Below, piece by piece: positions 22,611 through 34,244 of a stretch of DNA of 64,000 bases. Within the stretch, counting starts at the first letter, position 1. Each line of letters begins with the position of its first letter. The DNA lies in the NCBI GenBank assembly GCA_003024785.1, contig PUQB01000083.1, forward strand, positions 601,415 to 665,414. Direction: 5' to 3'. The translations under genes and the position numbers were made by a program. The notes under the pieces were generated by a model. The model made no database searches. It was not told the DNA's origin and saw nothing but the letters and a program-made list of their open reading frames with translations. This stretch comes from Selaginella tamariscina (taxonomy: Eukaryota; Streptophyta; Lycopodiopsida; Selaginellales; Selaginellaceae).

Positions 22611-25400
22611 AGGGAATAGTGCTTACTTAAACACGCTATAATCAAATAAACATCCATTAAACATTGCTATAAAACTAGTACACTCTTCCCCAGAAACCAA
22701 GTATGTCTTTGATAAAGTATATTCTTTCGTCCATATGTAATAGATACATATATGTACTTAGAACATAATCTCTGCTTGTCTGTGAATTATATGTTAAAAT
22801 ATATCATAATTCATAAAGCTAAGGTTTTTATTCTTTCGTACACAAATGCACACGCACGCACGGGCATACACACACACACCATCTGTCCTGTTTCCGTGTT
22901 AAAGAGACGCCAAAGTGAACACTTACACAATATGGAGTAATAGCAGTAATAATCACGTTAATAATCCAGTATAATGAAATTAGCATTAGTACATATAATA
23001 AATTCAACGGATGTATATATTGTAATAAAATACCTATAATATATATATATATATATATAGTGTGTGTGTGTGTGTGTGTGGGAATGCTTTGGCAGAGCTT
23101 GAGTGGTTTCAATGATAGGTGAACGGAAGACTCTGGCTAAGGCCCTTGCACCTGATCAACAGTATATGATTTGTACTTTAAAAATTAAACTGTATAATAC
23201 CTATGTAGTATGCATTATATTTATAATTATGTTAAGTATATACCCCGTTATACAGTGAAGAGTAATAAAACTCACCTTGTTATCCTGAGATTGCTCTTAA
23301 ATTTCAGATTGATAGCAGTCCTGCAATTATAAAAGAATCATCCAATATGCACACACACACACACAGGGGGAGGGAAGAGAGACCTGCAGACATGAAGGGC
23401 CTCGCATGCAGCAAACACTGGAAACCATTCCAAATTGACATTAGTATTATACTGTGAGTGCGTGTGCATGTGTATATATTGCATAAATGTACTTATAAAA
23501 AATATTAGCGGGAGCACTTATCCTTGCACATAATTCCAAAGCATTGGGATGAAAGGAATCACATACACATACACATACACATGTAACTAGCTACGAACAT
23601 GCACACACGTACACGTGTGCGTGCGTCCTAATACTGATTAAAATCAGGACGGTATTTCGTACCGATAGTCTCTGGTTAAGACGGCTAGTATTTGCTCTTT
23701 CGAGTAAGCCAAATCTGGTGCTCAACTATAAGATACGTATAAATGTACATGAGAGCGCTATATGGTATAGAAGCTTACAGTTGAATGTTCTTAATTTTGG
23801 TAAGAACCGCTCAGTCAGGTTAATGGCATTACCTATGCCTTCCTCTAGTAGTTATATAATATTATAAATATTCTAACCTTTTTATTGTTCATATAAAACA
23901 ATATACAATATGTGTATTCATATACCGTATATGTAGATAACATGTTTATATAGATACATATGTATATCTAAATTACTGTCAATGTAGATTACTATTGTTG
24001 TCAATCTCATACTATCATAAGCAAGTTTGCTATTTGTAAGTCATTCTGGAAGTTTGGTTTAAAAATATTCTATGAATATCCAGCAGATTCTGCTTCTAGA
24101 TCAACGGCTGGGATTTACTTTACACCCGGGAGACGAGCTACCCTAGTGTTCGCTGACAATGTGGGGCTTAGGAATGAAGCGTCATGGCAATTTGAGTGGT
24201 CTTGACGAGCGCATTCTATTAGAGATTCATAGGTATGATAGTGCTACATTTGCGTTTGTGTGAAATCTGCGAAAAAAAATCTCTGTTTTGTATGCTTGTC
24301 TCCATACAAGGATAGCGCAGCCTTCTTTCGGAAAAGGCATACTGGGAAGAACTTAGCACAACAACCCAACTCTTATTCAACATAATTCATCGTTCTTGAT
24401 TTCGAATTTTATTACTTGTTTAATTAATGTTAGTACCTAAGTCTTGTTTTTAAAAGTTAAATTACTTAATCATAAGTGAAGTTTAAGTCCCAGAGTTAAT
24501 TAAACAAGTAATGAAATTTTGAATAAAAAATGTAAACATCCTTACAGTTAACAACTACAATCACTTGGACTATTGTCTTGAAGACAATGGTTGCTTTTTT
24601 TTAAGTTGTTATTTTAAGAATATTGAACTTGTCTTTGTTATAAAAGCATCGATAGCATTCATAATATCCAATTTATTTCCTCCCTCTCTAGAATTTCGTT
24701 TTAAAGCTTGACTCAATGTAATTGACATTGGATAGAAGGGATTGTTACTTTGTAGTTCCTTGTATTGAATATAGTTAAAGATTGTTCTAAACATTATGAC
24801 TTACTTCCAAACTATGCTGGCTCCAATGATACCATCTGCCATGCAAGTCATGTGTGGAGTTTACATAAGTATTTAGCTGATGCATTATCACATGTCCAAA
24901 ATCTTATAAGTTCCCCACTCAATTGATGTTGTTCTGAAGGCTTCTTTCATTATTTGCTAATTTCTAACATAAGGATTGATGTTGTTTACAAGCTACCAAA
25001 ATTATATATTTATGTGTGTTTACAGTGAATTTTTTGGTGGCAGCAATTCACTACCTACAGTATTTTGTAGTCATTTTTTATCCATGATTACTATAATGAC
25101 AGTCTGATAATCAACTAATGTTGACTAGGAGTCTGTTAGTCAACTGTTGGTCAATCACTTTCAGAGTGGTTGATCGACAGTCGCTGGACCCATGAAATGT
25201 TGAAATTTTTATTTTGAAATAGCTCAATTCTTTCATTTTCTTATTTTCAAAAACTTTTTTTTTTTGACAATTTAGTGAAAAAGTACAGACAAACAACACA
25301 CAAAAAAAGCTTGCTGCTCGTTCAAGATTCAGGGCTTCTATATCGCTGTTTTGCACTTGTTTTGCTATGGTTTGTATTTTGCTAACGTTTTTTCCTCCTG
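22611..25400. other. Intergenic DNA with microsatellites
   Basis: Holds (TA)n/(TG)n at 23040-23080, (CA)n at 23350-23366 and ACACATACACATAC at 23563-23580. A foldback sits at 24402-24523. No gene was recognised. Confidence 0.5.
24402..24523. repeat. Small foldback repeat
   Basis: AAATTTCATTACTTGTTTAA-type arms at about 24405-24428 and 24497-24522 (ATTACTTGTTTAATTAA versus TTAATTAAACAAGTAAT) are inverted copies around a 70-bp centre. It may be a short MITE relic. Confidence 0.55.
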
Positions 25401-27790
25401 TCAATAGAGGTTGAGCGGAAGCATCTGGCTGGCAGTGCTGGCTTGTTCCCCTGCCAGTGCTTTGGCTTCTGTAACTCCTGTTGCCCGTCCCCGAGGGGTC
25501 CATAACGCTGTCGTGAGGGCATTGTTGATGTCGACCAGCGATCTATATTTGTATTTCGTGTTTGCACTTATATCGTCACCTTCAAACTCGCTATCAATGT
25601 CAGAAGTTTCGTCCACGCCCCTAGAACAAAAGAAAAGTTGAAAAACAAATGATGATAAGAAAGAAAAAAAAACTTACAGTTTCTGGTGTGTGACGCTCTA
25701 AGGATTATGAATCCGAAGTGGAGTTGCTGAAGGATCTTCTTCTTCTCCTTCTTCTTCCGAATCCGAAAAAATCATATGTGCTTCTGTACAGTCTTCAGGT
25801 AACTCTGTGTGTAACACATCTTCTTCAGAATCTTCACCACAGAATAGTGCCGAGCAGCTTTAGATTTTTCCTCCCTCTCTTGCAGCCTCTTTTCTGCTCA
25901 TAATACGCTTGCATCCTCTATCGTTTGTGGTAAATATGAATAAGCTTGTGCACCTGTTCCACAGTCAACCTACAACAAGGTGGGACAAACAACCAAAATA
26001 ATAATTCACAAGTACCTGTTACGCTTTATTGTGTGAACATTCTTGATAGCACTGAAGTTCCGTTGCTGAAGAGTTGGAAGCGCACATTCCCAAACTATGC
26101 ATGCAATATGCCAAATGCGGGGTGCGTATGCTCTCAAGTCCACATTGGGTGCCCAATGCAACCATGCTCCATCCGGATCATCCTTCCTGCTCTTGGTCTT
26201 TTCCCATAGCATATGAACGTACAAACCTTTTTTGAACACGCATTTCCTCCATGAATAATGCAAGAATTCATCCACGAACTCACTCCATGCTTCAGAATCT
26301 GGAGGATAAAACTTCTGTGCTACGTTGAAGAGTTGGTGTTCTGCTTGTGGATGCAAAGGTTGCTATGGATCTAGAGCGGCGGCTTCCAAATAATTCACAG
26401 GATTTGTAGTCCCTCTCCCGAGCTTCCAAGATGTCTAAAAGGATCTGCTTCTGGTGGCCACTGAATCCCGTAGCCGCCTTTGTAGTGGATCTCAGCACAT
26501 CCCAAGCTTTCCAAACGCTTCCAATGCTGGGAGCCATTTGATCAAAGTGTTGAATGGCAAAGAACACAGGCCACAACAGTCATTGTATGTAGTCAACCTT
26601 TTCCCAAAACTCTACTCCCACTCCCAGCACTGCTTCTTCACAAGCTTGAGCTTCTTTTCTCAGCACTGGATTTTGGTTGGAAACCTAGCTGCGATAATCT
26701 TCTGCCACAAACATCTGATTTAGTGTATGTCGAACATCCAAAAGATGTTTCAGCACAGAGAAATTGCTCGCAAACCTGCACAAACCCAAAACAAAACATC
26801 AAAGAAAGAATGGTAGTTACTAGTTACTAGCTACTAGTTGTAAGTTGTAACTAACTTGTCAATTGATACTTGGTGTTGGATGGTTTGACAAGCTCCTTCT
26901 TAAGTCCGAGAGATGTGTTTACATCCCTAAATAGCTTCAACATGCAACCATGGTTTCGAATGAAGTTCACCAGTTCACTTGCCTTTTTTATGGTCGACTT
27001 GATGAAACGTAGCTTGCACCATGAAGCTAGAATCAAGTTCATGGCGTGACATTGACACGGGATGCTCCAGAAGCATGGATATTTCTGCTCCAGCATACGT
27101 CCACAGCTCTTCATGTTTGCAGCATTGTCCATGACAATGGAATAAATCTTGAACGGGTTATTTGAGATTGTACTTCCGCTCGAGCTCATCCATAACTTCT
27201 GAAATCTTGGTGAAGAGGTTTTTAGCTGTGGAAGGAAGAAAAACATTAATAACAAGTTGACAACGAAATGAAAACGAAATCATACCTGATGAGTTTTCAG
27301 TCTGAGACTGTTGTAGTAATCTCGGCTCTACTGCATCAACAATCATGAAGTTGATTAAGTGCTCGGATTTGACATTTTTCCAGCCATCCGTAACTAGTGA
27401 TAGTGGACGCATGTGGAGCCGCAAATTGGCCTCACACTGGGATGTATCCAGATAGCGCGCTCCACATTGGCTTCCGATTTCTGATAAAGCTCATCCAGAA
27501 AGTTGCACCATATGTCAGAGATGGAAGTTTGAAACCTGAAAAGCCACAAGCTGCAAGCTCCTCAACCCACTGTTTAACTCTGGGATGTCACTGCTTGGAA
27601 AGGAATTCCGGCCTCATAGAACCAAAGCGCCCACGTCAATTGGAGGTGTCGGAATCGTTGTTGTTGCTCTTGTCGTGTTCGGGAGAGTGGTGACAACTGC
27701 ATTGGTGATGTCACTGTGTGGAAGCCCTGTGAAGCTGAAGCTCCTCCTCCAATGTTCACAATCTAGAGATTCTGGACATTAAATCACGAC
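25401..27790 (-). pseudogene. hAT transposase (DUF659 type), decayed
   Basis: Minus-strand blocks in order are: ALWFYEAGIPFQAVTSQ (about 27660-27590); SLVTDGWKNVKSEHLINFM (about 27400-27340), the DUF659 RNase H-like start; YSIVMDNAANMKS and CQCHAMNLILASW (about 27150-27020); AAPSIGS-type helical segment and EARERDYKS (26576-26400); and the C-terminal dimerisation region ending near 26006 (WECALPTLQQRN, HTIKRNRYL). An acidic C-terminal tail follows to about 25401. This order is the hAT transposase body without a visible BED zinc finger. The ORF is split into at least five frames with stops, so this copy should be inactive. No terminal inverted repeat or 8-bp duplication was identified. Confidence 0.75.
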
Positions 27791-27829
27791 CAACAACGAC
27801 ATTGTTTGTTGGGTTCCATATCTCAGTCA

Positions 27830-28573
27830 TGTCAAGCCACGATACAGGAACCAGGAAGACAGGATTTCAAGAACAGGAAGGCTTGACTCAGGAGCAGGAC
27901 TTAGAGTAGGACAGGAATTAGCAGGAACATGACGGATCCATAGCAAGACAGGATCAGGATACAGGATTCCGGATACAGGATACGGGTTGCAGGACTTTCC
28001 TACAGGATATTCCTACCAGGATTCCGGACACAGGATACGTTGCAGGATATTCCTACAGGATTCCGGATACATAGATTGAGGATATTCCTACAGGATATGC
28101 CACAGATATGCCTAGAGGATAAGGGACATGTGGACTCATCTTAGCCTCTGCATGCATGCAATCACTTTTGCATGCATGCAACCACTTTTAGCACTCATGC
28201 CTAGATTAGCTCTTGGAGTTGTGAGCATAAAAGCTCCGACCTAATTGTTGTACAATCAGTTACTATCAACACCAGTCTTACTACGATCAATCTCGTCTTG
28301 TCTTGTTCTTGTCTTGTTTCCTGTCCTTCCTGTCTCGCTCCTGTTTCCTGTCCTCTCCTGGATCCTGTCCTCTCCTGTCTTGCCGGATCCTGTCCTGTTC
28401 TGTCTTTTCCTGGATCCTGTCCTGCGCTTCCTGTCTTGCTCCCGGATCCTATCCTGATCCTGTCTTGCTCCTGATCCGTCCTGTTCCTGTCCTGCTCTCG
28501 GTCCTGTTCCTGAGTCAAGCCTTCCTGTCCTTGGAATCCTGTCTCTTCCTGGTTCCTGGATCGTGGCTTGACA
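27830..28573 (+). mobile_element. 5' LTR of chromovirus A
   Basis: Starts TGTCAAGCCACGATACAGG and ends CGTGGCTTGACA, so the LTR ends are long inverted copies of each other. The first third is full of ACAGGAT repeats and the last third of ATCCTGTC repeats. The segment 28100-28260 is shared almost exactly with 33795-33925 in the 3' LTR. The 744-bp length exceeds that of the 3' LTR because of an insertion or deletion near its start. Confidence 0.85.
28227..28257 (+). promoter_or_regulatory. LTR promoter: TATA box and predicted transcript start
   Basis: ATAAAAG (28227-28233) lies 29-30 bases before CAGTTACTATCAA (28257-28269). That sequence is the exact reverse complement of the primer-binding site after the LTR. 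The spacing and the complementarity together place the RNA 5' end at or close to 28257. Confidence 0.6.
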
Positions 28574-28575
28574 GT

Positions 28576-28588
28576 TTGATAGTAACTG
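28576..28588 (+). other. Self-priming primer-binding site
   Basis: TTGATAGTAACTG begins 2 bases after the LTR end and is a 13/13 reverse complement of 28257-28269 in the LTR. Tf1/sushi-type retrotransposons prime reverse transcription with the 5' end of their own RNA rather than a tRNA. This arrangement fits that mechanism. No TGG start typical of tRNA primers is present. Confidence 0.65.
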
Positions 28589-28668
28589 CTTCATAGTTCT
28601 CCGTTTTCCAGCTACCTTTTTCTTTCTTGATTCTTTCCTTCATTTTCCTCCTTTTTCTTTCCTAGATC

Positions 28669-29642
28669 ATGGCTGATTTTGAGCGCTTTCAACGCGAGCA
28701 CCAAATGTTCTTCATGAGCTGGCCACTTTGCGCCAAGTGGTCACCGACCTGCAAGGTTCCACCAGCGGCACATGCAGCTGCTGATGCATCCTCCAAGGCT
28801 GCTGCGCAGGCTCTCTCCCAGGCATCGGTGGTTCCCTCTTCATCAAACTTTTTTCGGAGCCGAAGGTTAGCATGCCAGAGAAGTTCAGTGGCAATCGTGC
28901 CGATTTCCAAGGTTTCCTGAATCAGATCCGGCTCTTGATCCGTATGCAACCACGGCGCTACTCGACTGATGCTCAAAAGGTGGGTCTTTTGGCATCCTTA
29001 CTAAGTGGATCTCCACGGGCTTGGGTTGCCCCCTTGCTGGAGCGTGACGACCCATTGATGGAAGACTTTGAAGGTTTCGTGGCTGCCTTTGAAGCCTGTT
29101 TTGGAGATCCTGATAAGTACCGTTCTGCATGCACGAAGTTACGGAAGCTCACTCAAGGATCCCGACCAGCTTCCGTCTATGCATCCGAATTTCAGCAACT
29201 TTGCACGAACATTCCATGGGACGAGACTGCATTGATCGAACACTTCCGTTTTGGGTTGAGGGATGACGTGAAGGACCTTCTCCTTACGTTACCGGATGCC
29301 CAAACATTAGCGGAGATCATGCAACAAGCTGTTCGTTGCGACAACCGTTTGTTCGAGCGTCGTCAGGAAAGATCCCGTCAGCAGTTCCTGCAAACCAATC
29401 CTGCAGCTGTGGTACATGTTCCTGCACCACCTTCTGGAGTAGTTCCTATGGAGGTTGAGAAATCCAAGCGTGGCTCTCTTTCCGCTGCTGAGAAGCAACG
29501 TCGTCGCAGTGAGAACCTGTGCTTGTATTGTGGTGGAGCAGGACACAAGGTGGCAGATTGTCCTATTAAAGCCAGGAACTTCAAGACGCGTGAAGTTGAA
29601 GCTGAAGTTCAGTCGGAAAACTCCAATGTCCACTTCGTCTAG
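28669..29642 (+). CDS. gag: Gag of chromovirus A
   Basis: The first ATG (28669, MADFERFQREHQMF) is in a different frame from the main block, which runs 28872-29642. The main block begins MPEKFSGNRADFQGFLNQI and contains the capsid-type retrotransposon gag region (about 28880-29340; GSPRAWVAPLLE, LRKLTQGSRPASVYASEF). A CCHC zinc knuckle, CLYCGGAGHKVADC (29520-29561), follows and a stop lies at 29640-29642. Gag forms the particle that packages element RNA. The N-terminal frame change may be a decay event or a sequence error. Downstream lies the protease frame. Confidence 0.85.
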
Positions 29643-30070
29643 GAGCCGCGAAGTTGGACGTAGGTGCAGGCTCCATTGGTGCTGCTCATACCATCCCATC
29701 ACTTAAGTTTCCTGTACACATTCATCTTAATAATCGAGAGCTCATGGAGTTTGCCTTGTTAGACACTGGTGCAAATGCATGCTTCATGGATGACATTTGC
29801 AACTCAACATGGCATTTCGGTGGTGAAGTTGAAGCGTGCAGTTCCTGTAGAGGTGGCCGATGGGCGTCTGATTGCTTCTGGCAGTTACCCATGCTACCGA
29901 ACCTCTCTCCTGCAGTATGGCACATTCAACTGTTCAATTTCCTTCAACTTGATCAAGACTCGGTCGACTCCCATCATTTTGGGCATGCCATGGTTCGTTG
30001 TTGCAAATCCGCAGATCGACTGGAGGTCTAGGACGCTCACGTTTTCCTCTCCGACAGCTAGGATCAATCC
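29643..30070 (+). pseudogene. Aspartic protease region of chromovirus A
   Basis: The segment contains LLDTGANACFMDD (29757-29795), the DTGA active site of retropepsins. In a second frame it continues with LKRAVPVEVADGRLIASG and IILGMPWF (29838-29993), the flap and ILG motifs. The frame changes near 29795. It sits between gag and the RT as expected for Ty3/Gypsy pol order. Confidence 0.75.
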
Positions 30071-30655
30071 TGTACCTTCCTGTGTGCAGGATACATCCTT
30101 AGTATCTGAGGCAGTACAAGCTACAGGATTGACCGTGCCTGTTCCTGTACCAGTGTTGAAGACTCCTCCTCGACAGGATTCACCTCATGTCAGTTCCTCA
30201 GCACCGCAGGCTCTCTCCACTCCTGTAAGTTTGCGGTGTCCTGTACAGGGTTCTTCCAATCCTGTATCAGTGTCGAAGGTTCCTCCTCAACAGGATCCAC
30301 CTCCTGTTGATTCGTCAGCACATTCGCAGGCTTTTCCACTCCTGCGCAACCACGGACTCCTGTACAGGATTCTTCCAATCCTGTACACTCATCAACACCA
30401 CACAGGTTTTTTCCAATCCTGCTCTTTCTGTTACCCTGCTTGTTCCACCCCCAAGATCCTTCCTCTTTTTCAGTCACAGCTCCCTCCTTCTCCTCTCCGA
30501 GTTCTTACCACTACCATGCATGAACTCGCCACTGATCCTGCTCCTTCCACCTTTTTGCCTTTCAAGTAACTCCTACGTCCTCTTCTACCTTTCCTGTATC
30601 CGACTCTCCTGTTTTTTCTCCTTCTCTCCTTCTCCTTCTCCTCCTTCTTCCCTAC
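30071..30655 (+). other. Pro/Ser-rich linker of chromovirus A pol
   Basis: Coding-like spacer between protease and RT, rich in P, S, V and Q codons with repeated CCTGTACAGG-type words. It is low complexity and no domain is recognised. Frames are interrupted. Confidence 0.45.
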
Positions 30656-32140
30656 CATCCAAGTACCACGACTTTAAGGACGTTTTTGACAAGCACAAGG
30701 CTGCAGTTCTTCCTGTTCACAGGTCCTACGACTGTCCTATTGATCTTGCGGAAGGAAAGACTCCACCATTCGGACCGATTTATGCATTGTCACCCACAGA
30801 GTTGGAGGTTCTTCGTCAGTACATCGAGGACAACTTGGCATCCGGCTTCATTCGTCACTCAAAGTCCCCTGCAGGAGCTCCTATCTTCTTTGTCAAGAAG
30901 AAGGATGGGAGTTTACGTTTGGTTGTGGACTACAGGGGTTTGAATCAAGTCACCATTCGGAATCGGTACCCGTTGCCATTGATCCCGGAACTTCTCGATC
31001 GGCTGCGAGGAGCAAAGGTGTTCACGAAGATCGACTTACGAGGGCCTACAACCTTGTACGGATTCGTCCCGGCGATGAGTGGAAGACTGCCTTTCGTACA
31101 AGGTATGGACATTTTGAGTACACGGTAATGCCTTTCGGCCTTACCAATGCCCCAGCCGTGTTCCAACACATGGTGAACGACATTTTCGTGACTTCTTGGA
31201 CCAGTTTGTGGTGATCTACCTCGACGACATCTTGATTTTCTCCAAGGACCAGGCGGCACATGACAAGCATGTACGACTAGTTTAGAGCGGCTTCGCGAGC
31301 ATGGCCTGTACGCGAAGTTGGAGAAGTGTTTTTTCGATAGGGATTCGGTGGAGTTCTTGGGCTACATCGTCTCTCCTGCTGGCGTTTCCATGGACATGCA
31401 CAAGGTGAAGACCATCGTGGAGTGGGAGAGGCCCAAGTCGGTACGAGATGTACAATGTTTCCTTGGCTTTGCAAACTTCTACAGGCGGTTCATACAGGAC
31501 TTCTCCAAGCGTGTACTTCCACTCACAGAACTCACCAAGCGCACAGGACTTTTCTCTTGGTCCGACAAGGCGGAACACGCGTTCACAACACTCAAGGACG
31601 TTCACGACAGCTCCGATTTTAGCACATCCTGACCCTTCTCATCCTTTCTTCATTGAAGCAGATGCCTCGGATTTTGCAGTAGGATCCGTCCTATCGCAAG
31701 TTGGAGAGGACAAGTTGCTTCATCCTGTAGCTTTTCACTCTCGTAAGTTCCTGTCGGCGGAGATCAACTACGAGATTCATGACAAGGAACTCAAGGCCAT
31801 TGTGGATTCGTTTGAGGAGTGGCGGCATTTCCTGGAAGGTGCTGCACATCCTGTACAAGTTCTTACGGATCACAAGAACCTGGAGTACTTTCAAACGGCT
31901 CGTTCAGTCGGCGACAGGCTAGGTGGGCAGAGTTCCTATCACGTTTTGACTTTCATCGTCTACAGGCCCGGCTTTCGGAATGGCAAGGCGGACGCATTGT
32001 CTAGGCGCTCTTACCTTGCACCAAGCCCGGGCGATCCTGCATTTGACTGTCAAAGGCAAGTGTTGTTGGGTCCTGATCGTTTCCGGCTTGCGGCACTAGG
32101 TTCATCAGGCTCCAGCAAATTCAACACTCCTACAGGACGT
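30656..32140 (+). pseudogene. pol: Reverse transcriptase and RNase H of chromovirus A
   Basis: RT motifs in order are: [13 protein letters not shown] (30663), [20 protein letters not shown] (30889-30948), [22 protein letters not shown] (31021-31044), then after frame changes [15 protein letters not shown] (31130-31175) and the catalytic [13 protein letters not shown] (31207-31245). The connection and RNase H regions follow: FLGYIVSPAGVSMDM, ILAHPDPSHPFFIEADASD, then [15 protein letters not shown] and HKNLEYF. Frame changes at about 31050, 31180, 31280, 31605 and 31950 disrupt the polyprotein. The order and motifs are typical of Ty3/Gypsy chromoviruses. Confidence 0.85.
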
Positions 32141-33603
32141 CCGTTCGCAGTTGGCTACAGACGACTTGGCAAAGAATGTGTTCTCACACATTCATCCTGA
32201 CGTTGCAAGTTCCTCTTCCTCCAGTTCCTCCCAGTTCCATCAGACTACTGTTCACCATACAGGATGGACTCCTGTACCGGGAAGGTCTCCTGTACGTTCC
32301 TGTTGGTATTTCGTCGTGGTACAGGATTGTCATGATACCCCGGCTACAGGACATTTTGGTGTGGCCAAGACAGTGGAGTTGGTGACTCGCAACTATTGGT
32401 GGCCTGGGTTGCGAGGTTTTGTGGAGAGGTTTGTACGGAGTTGTGACACTTGTAGCAGGTCGAAGATGCCTCATCATGCACCCTCTGGTCTTCTTCGTCC
32501 TCTTCCTGTTCCTTCTGCTCCTTGGAGATCCATTTCTATGGATTTCCTCACAGATCTTCCTCCTTCTCGTGGATTTGATGCAGTTCTTGTGGTGGTTGAC
32601 CGTTTCACCAAGCAGGCTCATTTCCTACCCTGCAACAAGACAGCTACAGGTCAGACAACTGCCGAGTTGGTGATCCGCGAGGTGTTCCGACATCATGGTC
32701 TTCCTGAGAGCATTGTTTCCGATCGAGGTCCACAATTCATGTCCAAGTTTTGGCGAGAGCTTCTTCGGAGTCTACAGGTTAAAGCGGATCTTTCTTCAGG
32801 ATATCACCCACAAACCGATGGGCAGTCCGAACGCACAATTCAGACCTTAGAACAGTATCTTCGTTGCTTCATCAGTTACCAGCAGGACAACTGGTTGGAC
32901 CTCTTCCAATGGCGGAGTTTGCCTACAACAACTCCATACGCATCTACAGGACAGACACCTTTCTTTGCTCTTACAGGCCACCATCCACGTTTTGACTTTG
33001 CTCCTCCCGCTTCTCCTTCTTCCGCTCCTGCAGTACAGGATCGTCTTCAGCATCTTCGGCAGGTACAGGATGATCTCCAGGTTCATCTTCAGCAGGCACA
33101 GGAACGATACAAGCATCATGCTGATGCTCACCGTCAGCCGGCACCTGCATACAAGATTGGTGATCTCGTGTGGCTTCTTCGTCGACACATTCGCACCAAC
33201 AGGCCTTCTTCTAAGTTGGATTTTCAACGATTGGGCCCTTATAGGATCGTGGCGGAGGTAAATCCTGTAGCTTTCCGACTCGAGTTACCATCCACGGTGA
33301 AACTTCATCCTGTGTTTCACACCTCTTTTGGAGCCGTATCATCCTTCTTCTCTTCCCGGTCGTGTTTCTTCTCCTCCCCCTCCTGTGGTCATTGACACTG
33401 AACCTGAGTACGAAGTTGCAGCCATCCTTGATCTCGTCTTCATCGTCACCAACTCCAATACTTGGTGGATTGGAAAGGGTATGCCTACTGATCGCACTTG
33501 GGAACCTGCATCCAACTTACTCCATGCTTCTTCCAAGGTTGCTGCCTTCCATCGGCATTATCCTGCTAAACCAGGTCCCAAGACTCGTGGAACTCGTCTT
33601 TAG
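32141..33603 (+). CDS. Integrase with chromodomain of chromovirus A
   Basis: The long open stretch (32151-33395) holds the zinc-binding region HFGVAKTVELVTRNYWWPG and CDTCSRSK (32354-32466), the DDE core (SMDFLTDLPP at 32535, IVSDRGPQF at 32712, then SERTIQTLEQYL at 32827), the C-terminal GPYRIVAEVNPVAFRLELP (33234-33290) and LHPVFHTS. In the next frame a chromodomain follows: EYEVAAILD (33406-33432) and DRTWEPASNL (33490-33519), ending at 33601-33603. The chromodomain is known to direct integration to marked chromatin. Similarity of this layout to Tf1/sushi/Tcn1-type elements is a judgement from motifs. A single frame change separates core and chromodomain. Confidence 0.85.
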
Positions 33604-33614
33604 GGAGGAGGTGC
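33604..33614 (+). other. Polypurine tract of chromovirus A
   Basis: GGGAGGAGGTGC immediately precedes the TGTCACG start of the 3' LTR. Confidence 0.6.
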
Positions 33615-34244
33615 TGTCACGACCCGATACAGAATACAGGATTCCGGATACAGGATGGGTTGCAGGACTTTCCTACAGGATTCCTACAGGATTGGACAGA
33701 CTTTAGGATATTCCTACCAGGATTCCGGAACAGGATTCGGTTGCAGGATATTCCTACAGGATATGCCACAGGATATGCCTAGAGGATAAGGGACATGTGG
33801 ACTCATCTTAGCCTCTGCATGCATGCAATCACTTTTGCATGCATGCAACCACTTTTAGCACTCATGCCTAGATTAGCTCTTGGAGTTGTGAGCATAAAAG
33901 CTCCGACCTAATTGTTGTACAATCAGTTACTATCAACACCAGTCTTACTACGATCAATCTCGTCTTGTCTTGTTCTTGTCTTGTTTCCTGTCCTGTTCCT
34001 GTCTCGCTCCTGTTTCCTGTCCTGCTCCTGGATCCTGTCCTGCTCCTGTCTGTGGATCCTGTCCTGTTCTTCTTGTTCCTGGATCCTGTCCTGTGCTTTC
34101 CTGTCTTGCTCCCGGATCCTATCCTGATCCTGTCTTGCTCCTAGATCCGTCCTGTTCCTGTCCTGCCTCTCGGTCCTGCCTGAGTCAAGCCTTCCTGTTC
34201 TTGGAATCCTGCTCTCTTCCTGGTTCCTAGATTGTGGCTTCACA
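33615..34244 (+). mobile_element. 3' LTR of chromovirus A
   Basis: Starts TGTCACGACCCGATACAG, lacks about 120 bp of the 5' LTR beginning, and shares the TATA, the predicted transcript start and the TCCTG-rich end. It ends GTGGCTTCACA, where the 5' LTR has GTGGCTTGACA. The next base begins an inverted pol fragment, so no target-site duplication can be scored. Confidence 0.85.

Noticed and set aside
28201-28596. Overlapping open frames in the chromovirus LTR
   Set aside because: Low-complexity TCCTG repeats stay open in several frames and lie within the LTR. They are not genes.
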